Program-made: the position numbers and the translations under genes
The notes under the pieces: generated by a model
The model's input: the letters and a program-made list of their open reading frames with translations, nothing else
Database searches by the model: none
What the model was told of the DNA's origin: nothing
Origin: JBBDXA01 sp040902585
GTDB taxonomy: Bacteria > Planctomycetota > Phycisphaerae > Phycisphaerales > Phycisphaeraceae
Assembly (NCBI GenBank): GCA_040902585.1
Contig: JBBDXA010000074.1
Location: forward strand, 1 to 39,798
Direction: 5' to 3'
Length of the DNA: 39,798 nucleotides
Part shown: one piece after another, positions 23,528 through 33,000 of the stretch
Layout of the letters: the number at the start of each line of letters is the position of its first letter
How positions within the stretch are numbered: the stretch's first letter is position 1

Positions 23528-25309
23528 ATGTTCACCGCTCGACACCTGATCATCTGCCTGATCCTCGCGCTGGCGTCTAACACATGGTTAGACGCGGCGC
23601 GAGCCGCGGATGCCGCCGCCCAGCCGAACATCATCCTCGTCATCACCGATGACCAGGGCTACGGCGACATCGGCGCTCATGGCAACACGATGATCCGAAC
23701 GCCCAACCTTGATCGCCTGCACGGTCAGAGCATTCGCCTGACGGATTACCACGTGGATCCGACCTGCTCGCCCACGCGGTCGGCCCTGCTCACCGGGCGC
23801 TACTCCAGCCGCACCGGCGTGTGGCACACCATCATGGGCCGGTCCATCATGGCTAGTGATGAGGTCACGCTCGCGGAACTCCTGCACGGCGCGGGCTACC
23901 GCACCGCCGCCTTCGGCAAGTGGCACCTGGGTGACAACTATCCCTGCCGCCCGCAGGACCAGGGCTTCGAGCATACGGTTGTTCATGGCGGTGGCGGCAT
24001 CGGTCAGACGCCCGACTTCTGGGGCAACGATTACTTCGATGACACCTTCTGGGTCGATGGTTCGCCGACGAAGTTTGAGGGCTATTGCACGGATGTGTTC
24101 TTCCGCGAAGCCTTGAAGTTCATCGAGAAGTGCAAAGGCGAAGGCAAGCCGTTCTTCGTTTACCTGCCCACGAACGTGCCGCACGGGCCCTTCAATGTCG
24201 CGGAGAAATATTCGAAGCCTTACGTGCAGAAGGGCGTGCCGCAGGCGATGGCGAATTTCTATGGCATGATCGAGAACGCGGATGAAAACATGGGCGTGCT
24301 TATGAAGAAGCTTGATGACTGGAAGCTTGCCGAGAACACGATTCTGATTTTCACAACGGACAACGGCACAGCCGGAGGCGCGGGCTCGACCGGCGGCGGC
24401 AGGGCGGACGCGAAGGGCAAGAACAAGAAGGGCGACAGCACATGGCCCGGCTTCAACGCGGGCATGCGCGCCACCAAGGGCAGCCAGTACGAAGGCGGGC
24501 ATCGCGTGCCGTTCTTTATTCGCTGGCCCAACGGTAAGCTCGGGCAACCGCGCGATATCGAGGCGATCACGGCCCACATCGATGTGCTGCCCACGCTGTG
24601 CGACTTGACCGGTGTGAAGGTGCCCGCGGAGCTGAAGATCGACGGCACGAGCCTGGTGCCGCTGCTGAAGGATCAGAAAGTGGAATGGAGCGATCGCACG
24701 CTCTTCGTGCATTCGCAGCGCATCGAGCTGCCGAAGAAATGGAAGACCAGTGCGGTGATGACCGAGCAGTGGCGCTTGATCGACGGGAAATCGCTCTACG
24801 ACATCAAGGCTGACCCCGGCCAGCAGAATGACATCGCGGGCAAGCACCCGGCTGTCGTCGAGAAGCTGCGCGGCGAATACGACAAGTGGTGGGACAGCAT
24901 CTCCACGCGCTTCGATGACTACGTTCGCATCGCCATCGGCTCCGAGAAGGAGAACCCCGCCCGCCTCACCGCGCACGACTGGCACACCGGCGACGGCCCC
25001 GTGCCCTGGAACCAGAACATGATCAAGGCCAACACCAGGGCCAACGGCTACTGGGCGATCCACGTGGAAAAGGCCGGCCGCTACGCCTTCACGCTTCGGC
25101 GATTTCCCGCCGAGGAAGGCAAGCCGATCGGCGCGGACGTCGCACGGATTCAAGTCGGTGACGCCAAGGCGTTTTCATCCATCGCGAAAGATGCGACGAG
25201 CGTGACGATCGAGATCGACCTGAAAGCGGGGCCCGCGAAGTTTCAGTCGTGGTTCGGCGAAGGGGAGAAGGATACGGGTGCGTTCTTTGTCGAGGTCGAG
25301 AGGAAGTAG
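23528..25309 (+). CDS. Secreted arylsulfatase-family sulfatase (type I, FGly)
   Basis: A 593-residue exported sulfatase. After a signal peptide (about residues 1-27), 'NIILVITDDQGYGDIGAHGN' supplies metal-binding Asp41 and Asp42. Cys80 begins the CSPTR motif (80-84), whose Cys is oxidised to formylglycine; 'GRYSSRTGV' follows. 'KWHLGD', 'FTTDNGTAG' and 'YEGGHRVPFFIRWP' are further family blocks. Substrates in planctomycetes are usually algal sulfated polysaccharides; the exact target is unknown. A C-terminal extension from about residue 490 lacks sulfatase motifs. GAGGG is the Shine-Dalgarno site. The signal peptide region is encoded partly by a palindrome (23573-23595). Confidence 0.93.
   Translation: MFTARHLIICLILALASNTWLDAARAADAAAQPNIILVITDDQGYGDIGAHGNTMIRTPNLDRLHGQSIRLTDYHVDPTCSPTRSALLTGRYSSRTGVWHTIMGRSIMASDEVTLAELLHGAGYRTAAFGKWHLGDNYPCRPQDQGFEHTVVHGGGGIGQTPDFWGNDYFDDTFWVDGSPTKFEGYCTDVFFREALKFIEKCKGEGKPFFVYLPTNVPHGPFNVAEKYSKPYVQKGVPQAMANFYGMIENADENMGVLMKKLDDWKLAENTILIFTTDNGTAGGAGSTGGGRADAKGKNKKGDSTWPGFNAGMRATKGSQYEGGHRVPFFIRWPNGKLGQPRDIEAITAHIDVLPTLCDLTGVKVPAELKIDGTSLVPLLKDQKVEWSDRTLFVHSQRIELPKKWKTSAVMTEQWRLIDGKSLYDIKADPGQQNDIAGKHPAVVEKLRGEYDKWWDSISTRFDDYVRIAIGSEKENPARLTAHDWHTGDGPVPWNQNMIKANTRANGYWAIHVEKAGRYAFTLRRFPAEEGKPIGADVARIQVGDAKAFSSIAKDATSVTIEIDLKAGPAKFQSWFGEGEKDTGAFFVEVERK
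23573..23595. repeat. Palindrome inside the sulfatase signal-peptide codons
   Basis: Arms GCGTCTAAC and GTTAGACGC (9 bp each) around ACATG. The translated segment (about residues 16-23) lies near the end of the hydrophobic core, where sequence is free to vary, so an inserted element could be tolerated. Confidence 0.6.
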
Positions 25310-25315
25310 TTCCGC

Positions 25316-25446
25316 GGAGCACCATCCCGACAGGGTGGTGCTGACTGTGAACAGCAATCCTTTGGTTCCGATGCCGCCGCTGTACCGCGATGTGAGCCTC
25401 AGATTGTCGTCGACGCATAGCACCACCCTGTCGGGATGGTGCTCCC
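25316..25446. repeat. Inverted pair of family-1 REP-like repeats
   Basis: Copy one at 25316-25342 and copy two at 25419-25446 face each other across 76 bp, between the convergent ends of the sulfatase and ComF-type genes. The pair could help terminate both transcripts. Confidence 0.9.
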
Positions 25447-25454
25447 GCAATGCG

Positions 25455-26204
25455 TCACGTCCGCGTGAAATCCTTCCCCTTCGGATCCGCCACTGCCGCG
25501 ACGGCGACGCACACGCTCGCCGCGCCCGCCTGTTTCAGGAGTCGCGTGCAGGCGGAGAGAGTTGAACCGGTCGTCTTCACATCATCCACGAGGATGACAT
25601 GCCATCCGGTCAGGTCCACAGGTTGAATGTTGAAGCAGCCGCGCACGTTCGCGGCCCTTTGCGAAGGCAGCACCGAAGTCTGCGGCGGCTGCCATCGCCT
25701 GCGCTGGAGCAACTCCGCATGTTCCACCTTCAGCGCCCGAGCCGTCGCGCTGCTCATGATCTGCGCCTGGTTGTATCCGCGACGCCAGCGCCGCAGCCAG
25801 GGCATCGGCACGGGGCAGACCAGTGTCTTCGTGCGATCCTGCAAGTCGCCCATTGCACTTGCGAGTTGCCTGCCGAACCACTTCGCCCAAGGCCAGACGC
25901 GGTGGAACTTCATCGAAACAATCCAGTGTTCCACCGGCAGCTTGTACGCCGACAGTCGCACGATCCGCTGCCAGGCGACCGCATGAGTCACGCAGTGCGA
26001 ACAACCCTTCTCCATCGCCTCGCCCGGCCCGACACTCGCCCCGCAGCGATGACAGTACGAACTTGCCGCGTCGATCTGCCAGCCTCCTTCCGCCGCGAGC
26101 GCCACTTCGGTGTCGACGATCGCTGGAAACAGATCGTTGAACGTTTCACGCATCGGCGTGAGGCAGGATCCGATACGGGAGAGAATGGAAGCGCGATGCG
26201 TCAT
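25455..26204 (-). CDS. ComF family phosphoribosyltransferase-like protein
   Basis: A 249-residue protein of the ComF/GntX type. A CHRC...CSHC zinc ribbon lies near the N-terminus (about residues 51-73). The phosphoribosyltransferase domain follows: 'VCPVPMPWLRRWRRGYNQAQ', the 'RRRWQPPQTSVLPSQRAANVRGCF' block, and the PRPP-binding loop 'VILVDDVKTTGSTL'. In naturally transformable bacteria ComF helps DNA uptake; elsewhere the role is uncertain. The start at 26204 is the first Met with a normal N-terminus; 26153 is possible. The operon partner upstream is the solute-binding protein, across a 100-bp inverted repeat. Confidence 0.9.
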   Translation of the reverse strand: MTHRASILSRIGSCLTPMRETFNDLFPAIVDTEVALAAEGGWQIDAASSYCHRCGASVGPGEAMEKGCSHCVTHAVAWQRIVRLSAYKLPVEHWIVSMKFHRVWPWAKWFGRQLASAMGDLQDRTKTLVCPVPMPWLRRWRRGYNQAQIMSSATARALKVEHAELLQRRRWQPPQTSVLPSQRAANVRGCFNIQPVDLTGWHVILVDDVKTTGSTLSACTRLLKQAGAASVCVAVAAVADPKGKDFTRT

Positions 26205-26237
26205 AGTCTGTGGCCACAAACGAACTCGTTGGAATCA

Positions 26238-26337
26238 CAAGCCCGATGGCGAGTCCGTCCGGGGGACGAGCCGTCGGGGTATCGGGAACGTGCAGCGGAC
26301 TACCCCGACGGCTCGGCAGACCTCGCCATCGGGCTTG
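26238..26337. repeat. 100-bp nested inverted repeat, family 4
   Basis: Outer arms CAAGCCCGATGGCGAG (26238-26253) and CTCGCCATCGGGCTTG (26322-26337) are perfect over 16 bp. Inner arms CGAGCCGTCGGGGTA (26267-26281) and TACCCCGACGGCTCG (26301-26315) are perfect over 15 bp. Together they can form one long interrupted stem with a 19-nt loop. It lies between two same-strand genes. Confidence 0.88.
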
Positions 26338-26345
26338 GACGACCC

Positions 26346-28175
26346 CTACTCCTCCTCCGCCGTCCGCACAATCGCCCGGTAATTCTCGCTGAAGTACGCC
26401 GTCCAGCGCAGGCGGTCGCGAAGCTGGTTGTCGCCTTTGCGCCACCCTTTGACGAATGCCTTCATGGCGCTCATCACTTGATGATATTGAGCATGGGAAC
26501 GATCCTTCACTGCCACTCGCCATGTACTCCTGATCGCATCACCGCTGAGCGAACTCTCAAGATCATCCGCCCAGCCCGGTGCATCAAAGAAGCCCGACAG
26601 CGCGGCGACGACCGCATCATGATTCGGATCAGTCTTGTCGGAAACGATCTTGTCCCACTGCTCGCTCGTGTCCTTGGGCCACTTGATCCGGATATCGCCC
26701 CAAGGTCGCTGCACCTCATTCACGAAGATATTAAGCTTTCGCGTAATCGCTCCATGCTCCGCATGATTCGCATCCTCCAGAATCGAAAGCCAGTTGTCCG
26801 GCAATCCTTCCAGCGTCAGCTCCGGCGGCATGCGATCAAACATCGCAATCAGCTTCGCCCTCTTCGCCTCATCCTTGCAAGCCTGAATCGCCTTCCACGC
26901 TTCGACGAGTTCTTCATGCACATCGATCGCCGCCGCGTGCGCCACGATCGCGATCGTGCTGTACATGTCCGGCATGCCCGGCGCGAAGGGCTTGGATAAC
27001 TCGAACGGATTCTCCGGATCAGTCCAATGCTGCATCTCTTCAGGCGTGTAAAGGTCTCGCCGCACCGGCTGACGGCGCAGCTCAAACTTCACCGGCCCAT
27101 CCTCCGCGCCCAGTTTGCGCTGCCAGATGCGCTGCCCGTCCTTTGAGAGCAGCCAGAGGACAAACTCATTGGCCAGTTCGCCGTGCGGTGCGCCGAGGAG
27201 AATCGTGATGGGGTCGGCATTCACCTTCGTCATGCCCACAGGGTCTACGTATCCGAGCCGCGGGCCTTGGACGGAAGCCGCGGGGCCGATGACGCCGGAC
27301 TGGAAGCGACCGTAGAAATCGATGGTCATGCCTGCCGCGCTGTCACCGGAGGAAACTTCCATGCTCACCTGCGTGCTCACGGCCGCGAAGGATTTCGCGT
27401 TGGCGTAAATGCGGCGAAGGACGCGCCAGCCTTCGTTCCAGCCGATGCGCTGAAGGATCGCGTTGTAGGCTTCGGTGATGGAGCCGGAGTGCGCGGGGTC
27501 CGCGAGGGCGATCATGCCGCGATAGCGCGGGTCGGTGAGATCAGTCCACGTCGTCGGCGATGGCAGGTCGAGCGAATGCAGCACATCGCGGTTGTAGACG
27601 ATGCCGAAGCTCGCGAGCACGACGCCCATCCATCGCCGCTCGGGGTTGTAGAGAGCAGCGCTCGCGATGGTCGGGGTCGGGAAGATGTCCTCGAGCATGC
27701 CGTCGGGCATCTCGATGGGCACGCCGATGTGGAACTTGATGCTCTCTTCCTTCGTTTCACCTTCGCGCTTGATGCGCTCGGTGACAGTGATGGGCATGGC
27801 GAACTTGTTGTGCTCGTACTCGCCGCCGCCGAAGAACAGGTCGTAACCGATGCCCTTCATTTCCCGGCCTTCGCGCAGGGCGCGCTTGGCCTCCGCTTCG
27901 TATTCGTTGATCACCTGTTTGCGAAGGTCACTCGTGCCGCCGCCGCTGCGCCAGTCGAAGGTCACGACCGGCTTGCCCTGCGTCGCCCGCCAACGGTTGA
28001 AGGAGTTGCCGATCTCGAAACGAATCTGCTCGTTGTGCGGGCTGATGATGACGAGGCGATTGGGATTGTCCGGATCGCGGTTGCCGTCGGCCGCGCGCGG
28101 GGCCTTCATAAGGACCGGCACGCCGATGATCACGGCGAGCAGCGAGAGCACGATGATGCGGCCGGTCCAGTTCAT
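26346..28175 (-). CDS. Large extracellular solute-binding protein (iron-type ABC SBP family)
   Basis: A 609-residue exported protein. The N-terminus is a signal anchor ('RIIVLSLLAVIIGVPVLM', about residues 5-24). Residues about 40-360 look like a class of type II ABC solute-binding protein of the FbpA/AfuA kind: 'LVIISPHNEQIRFEIGNSFNRW', 'VTFDWRSGGGTSDL', 'GIVYNRDVLHSLDLPSPTTWTDLTDPRYRGMIALADPAHSGSI', 'YVDPVGMTKVNADPITILLGAP'. The remaining 250 residues have no recognised domain and make the protein nearly twice the family's normal length. No permease or ATPase is adjacent. The ATG at 28175 is chosen because the signal begins there; the frame is open to 28268. Confidence 0.85.
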   Translation of the reverse strand: MNWTGRIIVLSLLAVIIGVPVLMKAPRAADGNRDPDNPNRLVIISPHNEQIRFEIGNSFNRWRATQGKPVVTFDWRSGGGTSDLRKQVINEYEAEAKRALREGREMKGIGYDLFFGGGEYEHNKFAMPITVTERIKREGETKEESIKFHIGVPIEMPDGMLEDIFPTPTIASAALYNPERRWMGVVLASFGIVYNRDVLHSLDLPSPTTWTDLTDPRYRGMIALADPAHSGSITEAYNAILQRIGWNEGWRVLRRIYANAKSFAAVSTQVSMEVSSGDSAAGMTIDFYGRFQSGVIGPAASVQGPRLGYVDPVGMTKVNADPITILLGAPHGELANEFVLWLLSKDGQRIWQRKLGAEDGPVKFELRRQPVRRDLYTPEEMQHWTDPENPFELSKPFAPGMPDMYSTIAIVAHAAAIDVHEELVEAWKAIQACKDEAKRAKLIAMFDRMPPELTLEGLPDNWLSILEDANHAEHGAITRKLNIFVNEVQRPWGDIRIKWPKDTSEQWDKIVSDKTDPNHDAVVAALSGFFDAPGWADDLESSLSGDAIRSTWRVAVKDRSHAQYHQVMSAMKAFVKGWRKGDNQLRDRLRWTAYFSENYRAIVRTAEEE

Positions 28176-28268
28176 GCAAAGGCCTGCGGCTTGAGGCTTG
28201 AGGCGTGTGGCGCGGTTAGCGGCGCGGCCGAGTCCGCGAGGCCCGCCCGTGCCGCCCACGTCTAACAA

Positions 28269-29426
28269 TCAGATCAACCGATCAAAGAACATCCTACACA
28301 CCTCCGCCGCCTTGCGCTCGAGCAACGCACCAGCCCTTCGCATCGACTCCTCCGCCGGCAACCCTTCACCAATGCAGTGATACGAATGCAGAAGCCCTTC
28401 GTTCACTGCCTGATTCGCATCCGCTGTCGCCGCCCCAACGAGGGCGATCGTCGGCACGCCTTGTTTCTTCGCCGCCTTCGCGACGCCGATGCACGCTTTG
28501 CCTGCGAGCGATTGGCCGTCGAGCTTGCCTTCACCGGTGAGGCAGAGGTCGGCGTGTTGCAGGCGAGTATCAAAGTGAATCGCGTCGAGGACGAGTTCGA
28601 TGCCGGGCTTGAGCGTCGCGCCGAGGAACGCCATGAGTCCGAAGCCCAAGCCGCCGGCCGCCCCTGCGCCGGGGGTGTGTTCGTAATCGACGCCGAGCTG
28701 TTCGCGCACGAGCCGGGCGAGATGTTGCAGGCCTTCGTCGAGTTGTTTCACCTGCGCAGGCGTCGCGCCCTTCTGCGGGCCGTAGATGTAGGCGGCGCCG
28801 TTAGGGCCGGTGAGCGGGTTGGTGACATCGCAGGCGACGGTGATGTCTCGAGTGCGAGCCTCCTGCAAGCTGGCGAGGGTTGTATCGATCCGGGCAATGG
28901 TGTGAAGGCTGCCGCCGGTGATGGGTTGCGTGATTCGCGTTCCCTTGGCGTCAAAGAACGTCACGCCCATCGCCTGCGCCATGCCGCAGCCGCCGTCGGT
29001 CGTCGCGCTGCCGCCGATGCCGATGAAGATTCGCCGGCAGGCGCTCGCTGCGTTCAGCAGTTCGCCCGTGCCGAAGGTTGTGGTTCGCGTAGGGTCGCGC
29101 TGGGCTGGCGGTACGAGGGCAAGGCCGGATGCGGACGACATCTCGATTACGCTGGCCCAATCACCACGATCAAGGTGCCTGTCGATCAAAGCGATGGGTG
29201 CGGTCACGTGCCGGGTCGGAAGGGGCCCGGTGACGGTCACCATCCCCACTTCGCCGCCGGTCGAGGCCGCCAGCGCATCAACAAAGCCTTCGCCGCCATC
29301 GGAGACGGGGCAGTGTTCGATGGTCGCCTTTGGAAAGACGGTGCGGATGCCGCGCGCCATGGCTTTGGCCGCTTCATCCGCGGTGAGCGAGCCTTTGAAC
29401 TTGTCCGGCGCACAGACAATCTTCAT
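28269..29426 (-). CDS. Glycerate kinase, GlxK/GarK family
   Basis: A 385-residue type II glycerate kinase that phosphorylates D-glycerate, normally to 2-phosphoglycerate. The N-terminus 'MKIVCAPDKFKGSLTADEAAKAM' and 'EHCPVSDGGEGFVDALA' are diagnostic; so are 'IGIGGSATTDGGCGMAQAMG', 'ACDVTNPLTGPNGAAYIYGPQKGA' and the C-terminal 'CLTGEGKLDGQSLAGKACIGVAKAAKK'. It starts with a leaderless-type promoter that faces the tadA promoter across 55 bp. The gap to the solute-binding protein start is 93 bp, so they may form one unit. Confidence 0.93.
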   Translation of the reverse strand: MKIVCAPDKFKGSLTADEAAKAMARGIRTVFPKATIEHCPVSDGGEGFVDALAASTGGEVGMVTVTGPLPTRHVTAPIALIDRHLDRGDWASVIEMSSASGLALVPPAQRDPTRTTTFGTGELLNAASACRRIFIGIGGSATTDGGCGMAQAMGVTFFDAKGTRITQPITGGSLHTIARIDTTLASLQEARTRDITVACDVTNPLTGPNGAAYIYGPQKGATPAQVKQLDEGLQHLARLVREQLGVDYEHTPGAGAAGGLGFGLMAFLGATLKPGIELVLDAIHFDTRLQHADLCLTGEGKLDGQSLAGKACIGVAKAAKKQGVPTIALVGAATADANQAVNEGLLHSYHCIGEGLPAEESMRRAGALLERKAAEVCRMFFDRLI

Positions 29427-29432
29427 GCGGGC

Positions 29433-29438
29433 ATTGTA
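29433..29438 (-). promoter_or_regulatory. Leaderless promoter -10 element (glycerate kinase)
   Basis: On the minus strand TACAAT, then GCCCGC, then the ATG at 29426. Confidence 0.65.
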
Positions 29439-29469
29439 GAGACGTGGCGAACTCCGTCGCGGCTTTGGC

Positions 29470-29475
29470 TACATT
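29470..29475 (+). promoter_or_regulatory. Leaderless promoter -10 element (tadA)
   Basis: TACATT, then GTTCGC, then the ATG at 29482. The two divergent -10 elements are 31 bp apart, so their -35 regions overlap. Confidence 0.6.
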
Positions 29476-29481
29476 GTTCGC

Positions 29482-29976
29482 ATGAGCGAGCCTTCGGCGA
29501 TCGACATCACGATGATGCAGCGCGCCCTTGAGCAGGCCCGCGCGGCGGCGGCGATGGGCGAGGTGCCGATCGGCGCGGTGGTCTATCGCGGTGAGGAAGT
29601 GCTGGCCGAGGCGCACAACCTGCGCGAGTCGCAGCGCGATCCTACCGCTCATGCGGAGATCCTTGCCTTGCGCATCGCGGCGCGAAAGCTTGCATCATGG
29701 CGCATGGATGATTGCTCGATCGCCGTGACGCTGGAGCCGTGTCCGATGTGTGCCGGTGCCTTGGTGAACGCCCGGATGCCGCGATTGGTGTACGGCGCGC
29801 CCGATGCGAAGATGGGCTGCGTACACACGCTGTATGAACTGTGTACGGACGAACGCTTCAACCATCGGCTGGAAGTGATCGCCGGGGTTGAGGCGGATGA
29901 GAGCGTGCGGTTGCTTCAGGAATTTTTCGCGGCACGGCGCGGGAAGGAGCGGCCGGCGAAGCCGAGTGCTGAGTAG
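29482..29976 (+). CDS. tadA: tRNA-specific adenosine deaminase
   Basis: A 164-residue cytidine-deaminase-fold enzyme that converts A34 to inosine in the tRNA-Arg(ACG) anticodon. Zinc ligands are His57 in 'HAE' (with catalytic Glu59) and Cys87 and Cys90 in 'LEPCPMC'. The TadA-typical 'YGAPDAKMG', 'NHRLEVIAGV' and 'LLQEFFAARR' follow. The gene has no Shine-Dalgarno site and a -10 element 6 nt before the start. Confidence 0.95.
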   Translation: MSEPSAIDITMMQRALEQARAAAAMGEVPIGAVVYRGEEVLAEAHNLRESQRDPTAHAEILALRIAARKLASWRMDDCSIAVTLEPCPMCAGALVNARMPRLVYGAPDAKMGCVHTLYELCTDERFNHRLEVIAGVEADESVRLLQEFFAARRGKERPAKPSAE

Positions 29977-30003
29977 TCCCGTCGTTGTCGACCCTCACCC
30001 CGG

Positions 30004-30026
30004 CCCTCTCCCTGGGAGGGAGAGGG
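30004..30026. terminator. Bidirectional terminator-like palindrome
   Basis: Arms CCCTCTCCCT and AGGGAGAGGG (10 bp) with loop GGG. It lies in the 58-bp space between the convergent ends of tadA and the coiled-coil gene. Similar CCCTCTCCC palindromes are scattered in many bacterial genomes as REP-like units. Confidence 0.7.
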
Positions 30027-30034
30027 GGCAGGAA

Positions 30035-33000
30035 TCACTCCTCTTCGTTCTTGAAGACGCTCGTGCGTTCCTCCATCGCGGGCCACTGCTTGCCGTTCAG
30101 GGCCGCGAGCACGTCGGCGTTCTCCTCGAACGCGCGAGCGGTGCGACGGAGCCAGAGTCGGAGCGCGATGAAGATGATCAGGGCTGCGCCCAGGGCACTG
30201 CCGAGGATCACGCCGAACATCTGAAGCCAGGGATCTTTGATCGGGTAAGGATCGCGCAGTTCCGCCTGGGCAATGAAGGTCTTGCCGGCCAGACCCGCCT
30301 GGGCATCCTGCTGGGCAGCGAAATTGACGTACGCCTTGCCCATCGCGTCGAGCAGGAAGTTCACCAGTTCCTTGTCGCTGCTCTGGTAGTCGAGTGTGAT
30401 GCGGTTGCTCGCGCTGGCGGTGATGGTCAGAGCGCCGTCGAGCTTGGTGCGCAGGTCGAGTGCATCATCGAAGTAAGCGATGCCGCGTTGCTGAAGGACG
30501 TTGATGGTTTCGTTGAGCACGGGCTCGCTGAGGAAATCCTTGGTGCGGGCTGCGGAATTCTCGCCTGCGATTTCGACGACCATCGTCGCCCGCCAGGTCT
30601 GCGTGGTGACCTTCTGCGCGGCAATGTAGCTGGCACCGGCCAGACCGAGGATCGTCAGGATCACAGCTGTGAGCAGGGCGGCCGAGCGATTCGTCGCCCA
30701 GCGGCGGACCATCTCTGCTTCGCTGGAGGCGAGGAATTGTTTCACCTCGGTGAGCATCTGCTTCTGCTGAAGAAGGCCGGCGTACTGCTGGCGCATCGAT
30801 TCGATCTGCATCTCAGCAGCGCGAATCTGCTTGGCGCGGTCCTTGAGCAGTTCCTTGTAATGCGCGAGCTTGGCGCGGCGATCGGCGAGACTCGCGTCAT
30901 CACCGGCGTCCGTGTCGAAGCCGTTATCTCTGCCTGAGTCCGCAGGCGCGGGGCCTCTGCCCTTGAGCGCCTTCTCGCGGGCTTGAAGCTCTTCGCGTTC
31001 CTGCGTGAGTTGCGTCTTGGCCTTGCGAAGGGCGTCGTGGTAGTCGGAGACTTTCTTCTTCAGTTCGTGCTCGCGCTTCTCGACTTCAGCGCGGCGTTTC
31101 TCCAGCTCGCGAATCTCCGCCCGCGCGGCCTGAGCTTCACCGCGAAGCTTCTGCACATCACCCTTGGAAAGCTGACTGTCAACTGCGGTCTCGGTTGCGG
31201 CGGTGGCCTGCGCGGCGTTGATTGATTCGCTGATTGTTGCCCGTTCATCCTCCAGCTTCGCGCGTTCCTGTTCGATCTGATCGCGCTGCGATTCAAGTTG
31301 TGACTGGAGCGATTCCAGATCCGTCTGCCGGCCTTCAAGTTCGAGCTTCAGCGTGTTGAGCTGATCAGCACGTTTGTCCTGGCGCGACTCAATCTCCGCC
31401 TGTTCGCGTGCCTGTTCCGCAATGCGCGAGCGTTCGTCCTCCAGCGCCTGGGCCCTGGCGACGAGCGCAGCTTCCTGCCGACTAAGCTGCTCTTCCATCT
31501 CGGCGAGTGTCGCCGTGTCTGAATCGGTGGCTGCCTGCTTCTCTTCCACTTCGGCGCGCTGTGAGCCGATCTGGCTGCGAAGCGATTCGATCTCGCTTTT
31601 GGCGGCGTCGAGTTCGGACTGCTGCTGGGCAAGCGTCACCTTCAAGGCATCGAGTTCCTCGCGTTCCTGCGCCAGGGCTTCTCGCTGGGCGGCAATCTGC
31701 TCCTGCTGTGATCGCAGTTGTTCGACGGCGTCGGCGGTGTCCGCCTGCGCGGCGGCGCGATTGACCGCATCATTCACTTCCGACTGCTTCGCCTGAATCT
31801 GCCGTTCGCGCTGCTCGATTTGAAGCTTCTGCGCCTCGGCTGCTGCGAACTTGGCATCAAGCTGCTTGCGGCGGGCGAGCAGGGCAGCCCGGTCCTCTTC
31901 GATCGCTGCGCGATCCGTTTCCATCTGCTGCTGACCTTCGGTCAGCTCCCGGCGGGCCGCTTCCAGCTCGGTGCGGCGGGCATCGAGCATTTCCTGCCGC
32001 GCCGTCAGTTCCGCGGCAGTCGAATCAAGCTCCGCGGCCCGGCTGTCCAGCGCCTGCTGACGCTGCGCCTGTTCCGCAGCCTGTGCATCAAACGTCACGC
32101 GGCGATGCTCCAGATCAGCACCGGCAAGCTCCATCGCCTGACCGGCCTCATCCAGCTTTGCCCACTGTTGTTCGATTGACTTGCGTTCCGCCTCCAGTGC
32201 CTGTTGCTCGCCTGCGAAGACGTCGCGCTCCTGCCCGAAGCCTTCGCGCTGCTGTTGGAACTGCGCGAGCTTTTGCTCCAGCGCGGTCGAGCGAGCTTCG
32301 AGGGCTTCGGTCTGCTGCGCAAAGGCGGCGCGGCGGCTGTTCAGTTCCGCATCTGCCTGTTCGATTTCCTGTCGGAGCGATTGCAGGGCGATGCGATCTT
32401 CTTCAGCCGTCTGCTGCTGTGCGGTTAAAGCATCGATTGATGTCTGAAGCGACTGCGTCTGCTCGACAATGGCCTGGGCGCGGGCTTCCAGTTCCTCGCG
32501 CTCAGCGGCGAGTTGTTCGCTGGCCTGTGTAAGCTCAGCGGCCCGAGCTTCGACCTTCGCGGCTGAGGCTTCGATGGCGGTGGCGCGAGCTTCATTCTCC
32601 TGGCGCTTCTGCTGAATGCTCGCTGCCTGTTGATCGAGCTCGGCCTTGCGAGTGTCAAGGTCCGCGCTCTGCGCGTTAAGCGCCTTCTGCTTTGCCTTGA
32701 TCGCCGCCTCAGCCTGATCGAGGTCGACGAGTCCCGCGGTCACCTGCTCCGCCTGCTTTTCCAACTCCTTGGAACGCTGGGTGATCTCATTGTCGCGCTG
32801 GTCTGCTTCGGACTGCCGCTGCCCCAGATCTCGCTGCTGCTTTTCAACCTGCTTGCGAGCCTTCTCGAGTTCCTTCTGCTTGTCTTCAATGCGCGCGGCC
32901 TGCTCCTGCAATTCCTTGCGACGGCTCTGCACATCAGTCTGTTGCGATTGAATGGTCTGCTGAAGATCCGCCAGTTCGATGCGGCGTTTGCGCAGGGCGG

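Noticed and set aside
23588..25153. Long minus-strand open frame opposite the sulfatase
   Set aside because: The sulfatase has all catalytic motifs on the plus strand; the antisense frame shows no family.
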